Source: Pseudomonadota bacterium
Lineage (GTDB): Bacteria; Pseudomonadota; Gammaproteobacteria; Steroidobacterales; Steroidobacteraceae
Length of the DNA stretch: 64,000 bases
Reading direction: 5' to 3'
Assembly (NCBI GenBank): GCA_037200975.1
Contig: JBBCGI010000001.1
Span: forward strand, 1,550,001-1,614,000
A program made the translations under genes and the position numbers. Each line of letters begins with the position of its first letter. Within the stretch, counting starts at the first letter, position 1. Shown piece by piece: positions 29,114 to 37,906 of the stretch. The notes beneath the pieces are model-generated. The model was not told where the DNA came from, did not search any database, and was given only the letters and a program-made list of their open reading frames with translations.

Positions 29114-29721
29114 AGTCCTGGTCGCGCGCCCTCGGTTACCTGCTGGTGATGGCGATCGTCACCGGCGCCTACTTCATCGGCCGCGCCGGGCGCGGCGACA
29201 CGGCGGCAGATGCGGCCATCACGCTGCCCGACCCCGGCTATGCGGCGCTCGATGCCCAGGTCATCGAAACCGGTTATGACGGACGCGAACGATACCGGCT
29301 GAATGCCAAGGTGATCCGCCAGCAAGGCGATTCCGGCGTGATCGATCTCGAAACCCTCGACATGGACTACCACCCCGGCGCGCAGGGCACCGTGCCGGGC
29401 GAAGCGCCGCCTTCGGAAAAAGCGGCCGCCGAAGTCTGGCACCTGAAGTCCGATAGTGGTCAGGTACGCGCCGATGGAGACGACGTGCAACTGAACGGCA
29501 ACGTGCTGGTGACCGGTCACGCCCCCGGGTCGCAGGCACCGCTCCTCCTGAGCACCGACAACATGCGGATCAACACTCCCACCGAATTCATCGAGACCCG
29601 TGCACCGGTGAAGCTGCGCTGGGCCGGGCACGAGCTCGACGCGGTCGGCATGCAGGCCGACTTGAAGGCCGGCACCCTGCGTCTAGAATCGGATGTGCAT
29701 GGCACTTTTTCCAACAAGTAA
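29110..29721 (+). CDS. lptC: LptC, LPS transport bitopic membrane protein
   Basis: A 203-residue protein with one N-terminal helix (residues 7-24) and a periplasmic beta-jellyroll (YDGRERYRLNAKVI, VWHLKSDSGQVRADGDDVQLNGNV). LptC takes LPS from the LptBFG transporter and hands it to LptA. Sequence conservation is weak, and synteny with kdsC, lptA and lptB is decisive. Its 3' end overlaps the start of lptA by about 29 bases. Confidence 0.93.
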   Translation: MKSWSRALGYLLVMAIVTGAYFIGRAGRGDTAADAAITLPDPGYAALDAQVIETGYDGRERYRLNAKVIRQQGDSGVIDLETLDMDYHPGAQGTVPGEAPPSEKAAAEVWHLKSDSGQVRADGDDVQLNGNVLVTGHAPGSQAPLLLSTDNMRINTPTEFIETRAPVKLRWAGHELDAVGMQADLKAGTLRLESDVHGTFSNK

Positions 29722-30382
29722 TCGCATCGTGTGCTTCGCACTCGCACCGCTCGCCCTCGCGGCGTTGTTGTTAGGCAGCGATGCGTCCGCGGCACTCAGC
29801 ATGGCGGCGGACTGCGCCAACCCCGAAATCGTGGTCGAGGCGAAACCGGTCGAGATCAACTACCGCGACAACAGCACGCTGCTGCGCGACGTGTCGATCC
29901 GGCAGTGCGACAACCGCATCGAAGCCGCCGAGGCGCGCTCCACCGGCGGCATCGCCTTCGAGAACAGTCGCTGGACTTTTTCGGGCAATGTGCGCATCAA
30001 GGCCAGCGGCGGCAACCTGAGCTCCGACAAGGCCGTGGTCGAATTCCGCAACAACCTCATCTCCGAGGCCGTCGCCACCGGCACGCCGGCCGAGTTCGAA
30101 CAACGGCGCGACGACAACAGCACCTCGCGCGGTCACGCGAATACCATCGCGTACGAGGCGCTCGGCGGGCGGATCAGCCTGCGCGACAACGCCTGGCTCT
30201 CGGACGGCTGTAACGAGATCACCGGCCAGCAGTTGGTCTACAACATCAATCAGCAGCGGGTCGAAGGCCAGTCGCACACCAACACCACGCAGACTGGAGA
30301 TGGCCGCATCCGCATCACGATCCAGCCGAAGACCGAAGCCGGCAGCCCGTGCTCGAAGCAGGCGCCGGACAAGAAACCATGA
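29693..30382 (+). CDS. lptA: LptA, periplasmic LPS-transport bridge protein
   Basis: A 229-residue exported protein with a signal peptide (hydrophobic core about residues 12-28) and an OstA-type beta-jellyroll: [59 protein letters not shown]. LptA oligomerises into the periplasmic bridge that carries LPS to LptD. Either ATG (29693 or 29699) inside lptC can serve as start. Four cysteines are present, unusual for the family and possibly disulfide-bonded. The LLLG of the signal peptide contains a TTGTTAGGC copy. Confidence 0.92.
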   Translation: MCMALFPTSNRIVCFALAPLALAALLLGSDASAALSMAADCANPEIVVEAKPVEINYRDNSTLLRDVSIRQCDNRIEAAEARSTGGIAFENSRWTFSGNVRIKASGGNLSSDKAVVEFRNNLISEAVATGTPAEFEQRRDDNSTSRGHANTIAYEALGGRISLRDNAWLSDGCNEITGQQLVYNINQQRVEGQSHTNTTQTGDGRIRITIQPKTEAGSPCSKQAPDKKP

Positions 30383-31104
30383 GCGTGCTGCGCGCGTCCC
30401 ACCTCGCCAAGAGCTACAAGAAACGCCAGGTCATCTCCGATCTCTCCGTCGAAGTGGCGAGCGGGCAGATCGTGGGTTTGTTAGGCCCGAACGGCGCCGG
30501 CAAGACGACGGCGTTCTACATGATCGTGGGACTGGTGCCACCCGACAAAGGCACGGTCACCATCGACGGCCGCGACATCACGCACCTCGCGATGCACCAG
30601 CGCGCGCACGCGGGCATCGGGTATTTGCCGCAGGAAGCCTCGGTGTTTCGCAAGTTGACGGTCGAAGACAACGTGATGGCGATCCTCGAGACGCGCGACA
30701 ACCTGGATGAAACCGGGCGCCAGGAGCGGCTGGAGCAGATCCTCGGCGAGCTGCGCATTGCCCATGTGCGCAAGAGTCTCGGCATGGCGCTGTCGGGCGG
30801 CGAGCGCCGGCGCGTCGAAATAGCGCGCGCGCTGGCCGCGGAGCCCCGTTTCGTGCTGCTCGACGAGCCATTTGCGGGCGTCGACCCTTTGTCGGTCATC
30901 GACATCCAGAGAATCATGACGGAGCTCACCGCCAAGGGCATTGGCGTGCTGATCACCGACCATAACGTCAGAGAAACCTTAGGTGTCTGTGGTCACGCTT
31001 ACATCGTTTCGGGAGGAACCGTAATTGCGTCCGGGTCCTCGGAGGAAATCCTTGCCAACCCCCAAGTCCGTGAGGTGTACTTGGGCCAGTCTTTCCGCAT
31101 GTAG
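30379..31104 (+). CDS. lptB: LptB, ATPase of the LPS exporter
   Basis: A 241-residue ABC ATPase that powers LPS extraction by LptFG. Walker A is GPNGAGKTT, the signature [15 protein letters not shown], Walker [14 protein letters not shown] and the switch histidine is in ITDHNVRE. The ATG at 30379 overlaps the lptA stop (ATGA). rpoN follows after a 66-base gap. A TTGTTAGGC copy lies immediately before the Walker A codons (30478-30486). Confidence 0.97.
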   Translation: MSVLRASHLAKSYKKRQVISDLSVEVASGQIVGLLGPNGAGKTTAFYMIVGLVPPDKGTVTIDGRDITHLAMHQRAHAGIGYLPQEASVFRKLTVEDNVMAILETRDNLDETGRQERLEQILGELRIAHVRKSLGMALSGGERRRVEIARALAAEPRFVLLDEPFAGVDPLSVIDIQRIMTELTAKGIGVLITDHNVRETLGVCGHAYIVSGGTVIASGSSEEILANPQVREVYLGQSFRM

Positions 31105-31170
31105 CGCCCGTCAGGGCTCGCCGGAAAAACTATTTTTTTCATAGCGTTGGGGGCACCTCCGCCCGTGTCG

Positions 31171-32613
31171 ATGATGAAGCCGTCATTGCAGCTGAAGCTG
31201 GGTCAGACACTGACCATGACCCCGCAGCTGCAGCAGGCTATCCGCCTCCTGCAAATGCCTGCCATGGAGCTGCAGGCGCACATCCGCGAACAGCTCGAAA
31301 GCAACGTGATGCTCGAGCCCGTGGACGAATACGAAGCCACCGGCACCTTCGAATCCCTCGAACCGCATCCGATGCCGGACGAGAAGCGCGTCGATGCGAC
31401 GCCGGCTCCCGAAGTCACGGTCGAAGCCGAAGTCGTCGAGGACAACTGGACCGAGCGCAGCGCCGGTTCGGATTCCTGGCGCGACGACGACGAACGCGCC
31501 TCCGAGGTCGCCGACGACGTCACGCTGTCGCTGCAGGATCATCTGGTCGGCCAGCTCGAATACGCCAACCTCGCGCCGCGCGAACTCGCGATCGCACGCG
31601 CTATTGTTGATGCGATCAAGGACGACGGCTACATCACCGAGCCGCTCGAGGAAGTGGCGAACACGCTGCTGCCCGAAGTCACGGCCGACGCGGCGGAAGT
31701 CGAGCGTGTCCTCAAACTCGTACAGACGCTCGATCCGGCCGGCGTCGGCGCGCGCAATCTCGGCGAGTGCCTGACGCTGCAGCTGCGCACCCTGCATGCG
31801 GACACGCCCGGCCTGCGCCTCGCGCTCGCCATCGCGGACAAACACCTCGACTTGCTCGCCGATCGCGAATTGACGCTGCTGCGCCGCGAGTTGTCGGCGT
31901 CGGACGATGAACTCGCACAGGCCGTCGCGCTGGTGCGCGGACTGCATCCGCGTCCCGGTTCGACCGTATCCAGCGCCAAGGCCGAATACGTCGTGCCCGA
32001 CGTGTTCGTGCGCCGCACCGATCGTGGCTGGACGGTGGAAGTGAACAGCTCGACGCTGCCGCGCGTGCGTCTCAACCAGAGTTACGCCGACATGCTCGGC
32101 CGCGGCGCGGGGCACTCTTCCATGCGCGCGCAGCTGCAGGAAGCACGCTGGCTGCTCAAGAGTCTCGAGATCCGCAACGAGACGCTCATGAAAGTCGCGC
32201 GCTCCATCGTCGAACGCCAGACGGCGTTCCTCGAACACGGCGAGGAGAGCATGCGGCCGATGATTCTCAAGGACATCGCGCAGGCCATCGACATGCACGA
32301 ATCCACCATCTCGCGCGTCACGTCCAGCAAATACATGCACACGCCGCGCGGCGTGTTCGAGCTCAAGTATTTCTTCTCGAGCCAGGTCGAGGCCGCCGAT
32401 GGCGGCGGTGCGTCGTCCACCGCGGTGCGCGCCAAGATCCGCAAGCTCATCAAGGAAGAAGACACCGGCAACCCGCTGTCCGACAGCCGCATCGCCGAGC
32501 TGCTCTCCGGCGAAGGCATCGCCGTGGCGCGCCGCACTGTCGCGAAGTATCGCGAGGCGCTCGGGCTCGCACCCTCGAACGAACGCAAGGCCAAGGCGGC
32601 CGGCAACCGGTAG
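31171..32613 (+). CDS. rpoN: RpoN, sigma-54 factor
   Basis: 480 residues. Region I is Gln/Leu-rich (LQLKLGQTLTMTPQLQQAIRLLQ), followed by an acidic region II, the core-binding domain (about 115-300), a helix-turn-helix (KDIAQAIDMHESTISRVTSSKY) and the C-terminal RpoN box ARRTVAKYRE that reads the -24 element. Sigma-54 needs enhancer-binding ATPases. Start at 31171 or three bases later. It follows lptB and precedes hpf, the standard arrangement. Confidence 0.97.
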   Translation: MMKPSLQLKLGQTLTMTPQLQQAIRLLQMPAMELQAHIREQLESNVMLEPVDEYEATGTFESLEPHPMPDEKRVDATPAPEVTVEAEVVEDNWTERSAGSDSWRDDDERASEVADDVTLSLQDHLVGQLEYANLAPRELAIARAIVDAIKDDGYITEPLEEVANTLLPEVTADAAEVERVLKLVQTLDPAGVGARNLGECLTLQLRTLHADTPGLRLALAIADKHLDLLADRELTLLRRELSASDDELAQAVALVRGLHPRPGSTVSSAKAEYVVPDVFVRRTDRGWTVEVNSSTLPRVRLNQSYADMLGRGAGHSSMRAQLQEARWLLKSLEIRNETLMKVARSIVERQTAFLEHGEESMRPMILKDIAQAIDMHESTISRVTSSKYMHTPRGVFELKYFFSSQVEAADGGGASSTAVRAKIRKLIKEEDTGNPLSDSRIAELLSGEGIAVARRTVAKYREALGLAPSNERKAKAAGNR

Positions 32614-32659
32614 GAAATTTTGGAAGTCACGAAGTAGTCAGGCAAAAAGGAGACGCACC

Positions 32660-32980
32660 ATGCAATTGTCGCTTTCCGGTCATCATGTCGAAGTCACCGC
32701 GTCGATGCGCTCATACGTCGAGAAGAAGCTCGAACGTATTTCCCGTCATTTCGACCATGTAATCGACGTGCATTGCGTTTTGACAGTCGAGAAACTCCGA
32801 CAGAAGGCCGAAGCCACATTGCACGTGCGCGGCAACTCCCTCCATGCCGACGCCACCGAGGAAGACATGTACGCGGCGATCGACCTGATGGCCGACAAGC
32901 TCGACCGGCGCGTCATCAAGCACAAGGAAATGAAGGCCGACAAACACGCCGCGGAAACGCGCAAGGCCGTGAGGAGCTGA
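32660..32980 (+). CDS. hpf: Hibernation promoting factor, short form
   Basis: A 106-residue ribosome-associated protein of the HPF/YfiA family (LSGHHVEVTASMRSYVEKKL, EATLHVRGNSLHADATEEDMYAAIDLMADKLDRRVIKHKE). The short form acts with RMF or alone to inactivate ribosomes in stationary phase. A clear AAAAGGAGA Shine-Dalgarno precedes the ATG. rapZ starts nine bases after the stop; in most relatives ptsN would intervene. Confidence 0.94.
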   Translation: MQLSLSGHHVEVTASMRSYVEKKLERISRHFDHVIDVHCVLTVEKLRQKAEATLHVRGNSLHADATEEDMYAAIDLMADKLDRRVIKHKEMKADKHAAETRKAVRS

Positions 32981-32989
32981 AGGCACACG

Positions 32990-33916
32990 ATGCGCCTCAT
33001 CCTCGTCAGCGGGCTGTCCGGATCCGGCAAGAGCGTGGCCCTGCACATGCTCGAAGACGCCGGGTTCTACTGCGTGGACAACATTCCGGCAGCCCTGCTG
33101 AAGCCCTTCATCTCCCACACGCTGCGCGGCAACGAGTCGCAGTACTCGCGCGCGGCGGTGGGCGTCGATGCGCGCAACGCGGCGGCCGAGATCGAAACCG
33201 TACCGCCGCTCATTGAAGAGCTGAAGAAGAGCGGCATCCAGTGCGAAATCGTGTTCCTGCTCGCCAACGACGACGAGCTGCTGCGCCGCTTCGCCGAGAC
33301 GCGCCGCAAACACCCGATCAGCACCGATCACGTCTCGCTCAAGGAGGCCATCGCCATCGAACGGCGGCTGCTCGAGCCCATCCTCAACGCCGCGGACCTG
33401 GTCGTCGACACCTCGCGCATGGGTGTCCACGACCTGCGCGAGCTCATCAGCCAGCGCGTCGAGAAACGCAGCGCCGGCCGGTTGTCGCTGCTGGTCGAAT
33501 CCTTCGGCTTCAAGAACGGCATTCCGGGCGACGCGGATTTCGTGTTCGATGCGCGCTCGCTGCCGAATCCTTATTGGGATCCCTCGTTGCGCGCCCTCAC
33601 GGGCCTCGATCCGGACGTCATCCGCTTTCTCGAGGGGCAGCGCAGCGTGCCGCGGCTGTGCGACGACATCCTGCAGTTCGTCGCCGCGCGTATCCCCGAG
33701 CACCAGGCCGCGAACCGCCGTTACCTCACGATCGCCATCGGCTGCACCGGTGGCCGCCACCGCTCGGTGTACCTCGCGGAACGTATCGCCGAGCGGCTCT
33801 CGCAGAACTACCCCGTCGTCGCGATCCGCCACAATTCCCTCGGTGAGATGCGTTCCATCACGCGCGCACCCACGCTCACCAGTGCCCCCACGCTCTCGGG
33901 AAGTTCCGTCGCCTAG
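32990..33916 (+). CDS. rapZ: RapZ, RNase adaptor / nucleotide-binding protein
   Basis: 308 residues. The N-terminal P-loop domain has GLSGSGKS (8-15) and DNIPAALL; the C-terminal domain carries IAIGCTGGRHRSVYLAERIAERL. In enterobacteria RapZ binds the sRNA GlmZ and recruits RNase E to control glucosamine-6-phosphate synthase, tying hexosamine supply to murein and LPS synthesis, which suits the neighbouring genes. It ends at a strong hairpin terminator (33949-33971). Confidence 0.95.
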   Translation: MRLILVSGLSGSGKSVALHMLEDAGFYCVDNIPAALLKPFISHTLRGNESQYSRAAVGVDARNAAAEIETVPPLIEELKKSGIQCEIVFLLANDDELLRRFAETRRKHPISTDHVSLKEAIAIERRLLEPILNAADLVVDTSRMGVHDLRELISQRVEKRSAGRLSLLVESFGFKNGIPGDADFVFDARSLPNPYWDPSLRALTGLDPDVIRFLEGQRSVPRLCDDILQFVAARIPEHQAANRRYLTIAIGCTGGRHRSVYLAERIAERLSQNYPVVAIRHNSLGEMRSITRAPTLTSAPTLSGSSVA

Positions 33917-33948
33917 CCGGACGTCGCGCTCTGCAGATTTTTTACGGA

Positions 33949-33971
33949 CGCCGGCACTCAGCCGGCGTTTT
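33949..33971 (+). terminator. Rho-independent terminator after rapZ
   Basis: CGCCGGC, loop ACTCA, GCCGGCG, then TTTT. The seven-pair GC stem lies 32 bases after the rapZ stop and closes the kdsD-rapZ run before mgtE. Confidence 0.85.
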
Positions 33972-34030
33972 CGCATGTGGCATTTATGCCTGGGAATACG
34001 GACGCACCCGGCTTTACACTCCGCCGCGAC

Positions 34031-35386
34031 ATGGAAGCCACCCGCACACCGACGAAAGAACGCCGCCTGGCCGCATTACGCGGCGCGTTGCGCGAGGGTT
34101 CGTGGCGTGGCGCGGCGCGCATGGTCGCCGCGATGCACCCGGCCGAGATCGCGCTGCTGATCGAATCGCTGCCGCCCGCGCAGCGCGAGGTGGTGTGGAA
34201 CTTCGTCGAGCCCGAGATCGAAGGCGACGTGCTGGTCGAGCTCAGCGACGAGGTGCGCCAGTCGTTCATCGACGGGATGGACGCCGAGGAACTGCTCGCG
34301 GCCGCCGAGGACATGGAACTCGACGACCTCGCGGATCTGGTCGGCGACCTGCCCGAGGCCGTGAGCCTGCAGCTGGTCAAGTCGATGGACGCGCAGGATC
34401 GTGAGCGGCTGAACACGGTGCTGGCCTTCGAGCCGGATACCGCCGGCGGCCTCATGAACACCGACACGGTGAGCGTGCGCGGCGACGTGACGGTCGAAGT
34501 GGTGTTGCGTTACCTGCGCATGCGCCGCGAGTTGCCCGACAAGACCGACCGGTTGTTCGTCGTCGATCGCAACGACCGGTATCTCGGCACGCTGGCATTG
34601 ACGACGCTGCTGACCGAAGACCCCGAGAAGCCGGTGGGCGACCTGATCGACCCCGAGGCGCCGCGCATCGCGCCGGTTACGCCCGCACACGACGTCGCGC
34701 GGCTCTTCCAGGATCGCGACCTCGTGTCGGCCGCCGTGGTCGACGACACCGGCCGGTTGTTAGGCCGCATCACCGTCGACGACGTCGTCGACGTCATCCG
34801 CGAGGAAGCCGCACACGAGGTCATGTCCGCGGCCGGCCTGCGCGACGAGGAAGACGTCTTCGCCGGCGTATTCCCATCGACGCGCCGCCGGCTCGTGTGG
34901 CTGGGCATCAACCTGGTGACCGCGTTCCTGGCCGCCGCGGTCGTCAGCCGCTTCGAAGGCACGATCGAAAAAGTCGCGGCGCTGGCCGCACTCATGCCCA
35001 TCGTTGCGAGCATGGGCGGCATCGCCGGCACGCAGACCGTGACGCTCATCATCCGCGGCATTGCACTCGGCCAGGTCGAGTGGGTGAACGCGAGATACCT
35101 GCTGTGGAAGGAGATCGCGGTCGGCGGCCTCAACGGCATCATCTGGGCCGTCATCGTCGGCAGCGTCACCATCGTCTGGTACGGCACCTGGAAGATCTCC
35201 GCCATCATCGCAGCGGCGACGCTCATCAATCTACTGTGTGCAGCCGCCGTTGGCGTCATCGTGCCGCTGCTGCTGCGGCGCATGCGCATCGACCCGGCGC
35301 TGTCGGCGGGTGTCATCCTGACCACCTTCACGGACTGCATCGGCTTCGCCACGTTGTTAGGCCTGGGCGCGTTGTTCCTGACCTGA
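34031..35386 (+). CDS. mgtE: MgtE-type magnesium transporter
   Basis: 451 residues from the chosen ATG. An acidic N domain of MgtE repeats (ELSDEVRQSFIDGMDAEELLAAAEDMELDDLADLVGDLP) is followed by paired CBS domains (about 135-260) and five C-terminal membrane helices. ASMGGIAGTQT matches the pore-lining region of the family. The cytosolic domains sense Mg2+ and gate the channel. Upstream in-frame GTG/ATG codons at 33977 and 33986 are possible starts, none with a good ribosome-binding site. The 3' end overlaps the convergent transferase gene by 30 bases. Confidence 0.93.
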   Translation: MEATRTPTKERRLAALRGALREGSWRGAARMVAAMHPAEIALLIESLPPAQREVVWNFVEPEIEGDVLVELSDEVRQSFIDGMDAEELLAAAEDMELDDLADLVGDLPEAVSLQLVKSMDAQDRERLNTVLAFEPDTAGGLMNTDTVSVRGDVTVEVVLRYLRMRRELPDKTDRLFVVDRNDRYLGTLALTTLLTEDPEKPVGDLIDPEAPRIAPVTPAHDVARLFQDRDLVSAAVVDDTGRLLGRITVDDVVDVIREEAAHEVMSAAGLRDEEDVFAGVFPSTRRRLVWLGINLVTAFLAAAVVSRFEGTIEKVAALAALMPIVASMGGIAGTQTVTLIIRGIALGQVEWVNARYLLWKEIAVGGLNGIIWAVIVGSVTIVWYGTWKISAIIAAATLINLLCAAAVGVIVPLLLRRMRIDPALSAGVILTTFTDCIGFATLLGLGALFLT

Positions 35387-36076
35387 ACGCCCCGGGCGCC
35401 ATTCGCGGGTCGACACGGTAACGCCGTGCGTCGCGCCGGGCGCGCGTAATGCGAGCGCCATGACATGCTGCCGCGACGGCGCGTATTGCCAGAAGCGCCA
35501 GTCCGAGGCGTCGTCGGCCGCGAAGCTGAGCCCCTGGACGCGATCATCGTCGTCGAGCGAGAACGCGGCATTGTCGAGTCCTGCGCCGACGCCGCGGCCG
35601 GTCGCCTTCATCCAGGATTCCTTGAGCGTCCACAACGAATAGAAACGCGCCGCCTGGCGCGCAGGCGGCAGCGCCTCGAGATTGCGCGCCTCCGCTGCCG
35701 TGAAATAGCGGTGCGCGAGCCGCGACGGCACCGTGCGTGCGAGCATGTTCTCGGCGTCGACGCCGACGTCGCGATGCCGGCTCACCGCGATCGCCACCAG
35801 CCCCCGTGTGTGTGTGAGATTGAAATGCAGGCCGAGCGGGTCGAACTCGGGCGCGAGCGCAGGTTTGCCGTATTCGCCCTGCACGAAGCGTAATGCCGCG
35901 GGGCCGATCCCCTCGGCGTAACCTGCGAGTACGCAGCGCTGCATGGCGCGCGCCGCGCGCATCCGCCGCTCGCGCTCGGGGGGTGGCAGCAGCGAGTCGA
36001 GCTGCGCGAGCGCCGCTTCATCCTCCGGACGCTCGAACGACATCCACACGTGAATCTCGTTGCCGGCGAGTGTCAC
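35357..36076 (-). CDS. 4'-phosphopantetheinyl transferase, Sfp type
   Basis: A 239-residue transferase that puts phosphopantetheine on carrier proteins. The Mg2+/CoA motif is VGVDAEN, and the second signature is [18 protein letters not shown]. The Sfp-type length suggests a substrate beyond the housekeeping AcpS target, such as polyketide or peptide synthetase carrier domains, but no such gene is in view. It starts within the patatin gene stop (ATGA), so the two are co-translated, and it overlaps mgtE tail to tail. Confidence 0.9.
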   Translation of the reverse strand: MTLAGNEIHVWMSFERPEDEAALAQLDSLLPPPERERRMRAARAMQRCVLAGYAEGIGPAALRFVQGEYGKPALAPEFDPLGLHFNLTHTRGLVAIAVSRHRDVGVDAENMLARTVPSRLAHRYFTAAEARNLEALPPARQAARFYSLWTLKESWMKATGRGVGAGLDNAAFSLDDDDRVQGLSFAADDASDWRFWQYAPSRQHVMALALRAPGATHGVTVSTREWRPGRSGQEQRAQA

Positions 36077-37227
36077 GGCTCAAGGAAGGCGGTGACTTCG
36101 TCGCGCTTGGCGAGAGTGTCCCGGTACCCGAGCTCGATGAGCTCGCGCGTGTAGGCCGCTTCGAACATCAGGTAACTCGCGAGCAGGCTGCCGGACGCGC
36201 CCCGCGCGCCGATGATGCGCATGAGCGCGCGCAGGCTCAGCGGCAACGTGTCGATGTGGCGCAGCGCGAGCTGCGACGGGTCGATGCTCGGCGCGATCAT
36301 CAGCGTCTGGATCTGCCGCGTCCCGACGACACTGCCGGCCAGCGCGGAGAGCCGGTTGATGCGATGCAGATTCTCGAGATCGGCGGAGATCTGGTCGCTG
36401 AACAAGGTGTCCAGCATGTAGCCGAACAGCTGGCCCGGTGTCGGCGGGGAATCCGACGCGACGAACCGCGGGATGAGATCGAGATGCGTCGGACGCACAC
36501 CGACCACCAGCAGACGGTCGGCACCCAGATGGATCGCGGGACTCAAGGGCGCGGTCTGGCGCATGGCGCCGTCGCCGAAATATTCCCCGTGCAGGGACAT
36601 CGGCGGGAACAGGAAAGGAATGCCGAGGCTGGCCATGAGGTAGTCGAGCGACAGCGGCACCCGTTCGCCGTGACGCTGCGCGCGCGACCATTCGCTCACC
36701 GTGGTGTCGGCCTCGAAGAACGACACGGAGCGCGCGGTGAAATAACTGGTGGCGCACAGCGCCAACGCACGCAGGTCGCCGCGCGCGACGTTGGCGCGGA
36801 TCGCGTCGAAGTCCGTGACCTTCGACAGCAGTTCGCGCAACGGCGAGTTGTCGAGCAGCGATTTGGGCGGCCCCATCGCGCCGCCCGTAAGCAGCGACCC
36901 CATCCAGCGGCCGCCGGCCCGGAGCATGGCGATGGCATCGGAGCGGAATACCTGGTGAACACGAAAATTGGCCCACACCTGTTCGATATCCGAAACGGTC
37001 TGGTGCCAGCGCAACACATTGCCGGCCAGGATGGCCGCGGCCACCGCACCGGCCGAGGTGCCCACGATGATCGGAAAAGGCCAGTCCGGACGCGGATGTA
37101 TCTCCGAAAGTGCCTTGAGCACGCCCACCTGATAAGCGGCGCGCGCACCTCCACCCGTCAGGATCAATCCTGCGCGAGTCACGTTACCGGCGACACTGCT
37201 AATATCCCGCTCCCCCACGACGCCCAT
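36073..37227 (-). CDS. Patatin-like phospholipase
   Basis: A 384-residue lipid acyl hydrolase. The oxyanion loop [11 protein letters not shown] (about 25-35), the nucleophile elbow GTSAGA (Ser near 58) and the DGA motif with the catalytic aspartate ([14 protein letters not shown]) are all present. The N terminus shows no signal peptide, so a cytoplasmic or membrane-peripheral role is likely. The start at 37227 leaves only 17 bases to the divergent peroxiredoxin start; a later in-frame GTG cannot be excluded. Substrate unknown. Confidence 0.88.
   Translation of the reverse strand: MGVVGERDISSVAGNVTRAGLILTGGGARAAYQVGVLKALSEIHPRPDWPFPIIVGTSAGAVAAAILAGNVLRWHQTVSDIEQVWANFRVHQVFRSDAIAMLRAGGRWMGSLLTGGAMGPPKSLLDNSPLRELLSKVTDFDAIRANVARGDLRALALCATSYFTARSVSFFEADTTVSEWSRAQRHGERVPLSLDYLMASLGIPFLFPPMSLHGEYFGDGAMRQTAPLSPAIHLGADRLLVVGVRPTHLDLIPRFVASDSPPTPGQLFGYMLDTLFSDQISADLENLHRINRLSALAGSVVGTRQIQTLMIAPSIDPSQLALRHIDTLPLSLRALMRIIGARGASGSLLASYLMFEAAYTRELIELGYRDTLAKRDEVTAFLEP
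37197..37205 (+). promoter_or_regulatory. Possible extended -10 promoter of the peroxiredoxin gene
   Basis: TGC-TAATAT on the plus strand, 40 bases before the start codon and inside the 5' end of the divergent patatin gene. No good -35 is seen, which an extended -10 can tolerate. Confidence 0.4.
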
Positions 37228-37244
37228 ATCTCACGGAGAACCTC

Positions 37245-37799
37245 ATGCTCGCACTTCGAAGGATTTTGGTCACCGCCCTCGTAACGGCGACCGCAAGTGT
37301 ATGCGTCCTCGCGGGTGATGCCGCCAAGGCGCCGGCCGAAGGTGCCGCCGCACCGGTCTTCAAACTACAGGATCAGGCGGGCGCCTGGCACTCGCTCTCG
37401 GAATACAAGGGCAAGTGGGTCGTGCTCTATTTCTACCCGAAGGATGAAACCTCGGGCTGCACCACCCAGGCCTGCGAACTGCGCGACAACATCTTCGCCT
37501 TCCGCAAGGCCGATGCGGTCATCCTCGGTGTCAGCGCCGATGACGTGGATTCGCACAAGAAATTCGCAGAGAACCACAGCTTGCCGTTCACGATCCTTGC
37601 CGATCCGAAAAAGGAAGCGATCAAGGCGTACGGCGTGATCTGGAGCCCGGCGCCTGGCGTCGAACTGGCGAGCCGCCAGACATTCCTGATCGGCCCCGAC
37701 GGCAAGATCGTCAAACACTGGGAGAAGGTCGACCCGAAGGGTCACTCGGACATGGTGCTCGCCGAGATCAAGGCGCACTCGCCCGCGAAAGCCGGCTGA
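37245..37799 (+). CDS. Exported peroxiredoxin of the BCP/PrxQ family
   Basis: 184 residues. A signal peptide (residues 1-23, ending CVLAGDA) precedes an AhpC/TSA-type thioredoxin fold. YPKDETSGCTTQACELR holds the peroxidatic Cys72 and the resolving Cys77 five residues later, the atypical 2-Cys pattern of BCP. Most BCP proteins are cytoplasmic, so this one should reduce hydroperoxides in the periplasm and needs an exported reductant. GGAG stands six bases before the ATG. A bidirectional terminator follows. Confidence 0.9.
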   Translation: MLALRRILVTALVTATASVCVLAGDAAKAPAEGAAAPVFKLQDQAGAWHSLSEYKGKWVVLYFYPKDETSGCTTQACELRDNIFAFRKADAVILGVSADDVDSHKKFAENHSLPFTILADPKKEAIKAYGVIWSPAPGVELASRQTFLIGPDGKIVKHWEKVDPKGHSDMVLAEIKAHSPAKAG

Positions 37800-37821
37800 T
37801 CGCGGACTTCGTCCGGTAGAA

Positions 37822-37857
37822 AAAACGCCCGGCGTGGTCTCCACCGCCGGGCGTTTT
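37822..37857. terminator. Bidirectional intrinsic terminator
   Basis: AAAACGCCCGGCG and CGCCGGGCGTTTT form a perfect 13-pair stem around a ten-base loop, with A-run and T-run on both sides. It lies between the convergent peroxiredoxin and VWA genes and can serve both. Confidence 0.92.
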
Positions 37858-37906
37858 CTTTTGTCAGCGTCTACTTTTCGTCGCCGGCCTGCGCGCGGAT
37901 GGCTTG

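Noticed and set aside
33977-34030. Longer mgtE start (GTG 33977 or ATG 33986)
   Set aside because: The extra residues directly follow the rapZ terminator, have no ribosome-binding site and exceed the usual family length. Not excluded, only less likely.
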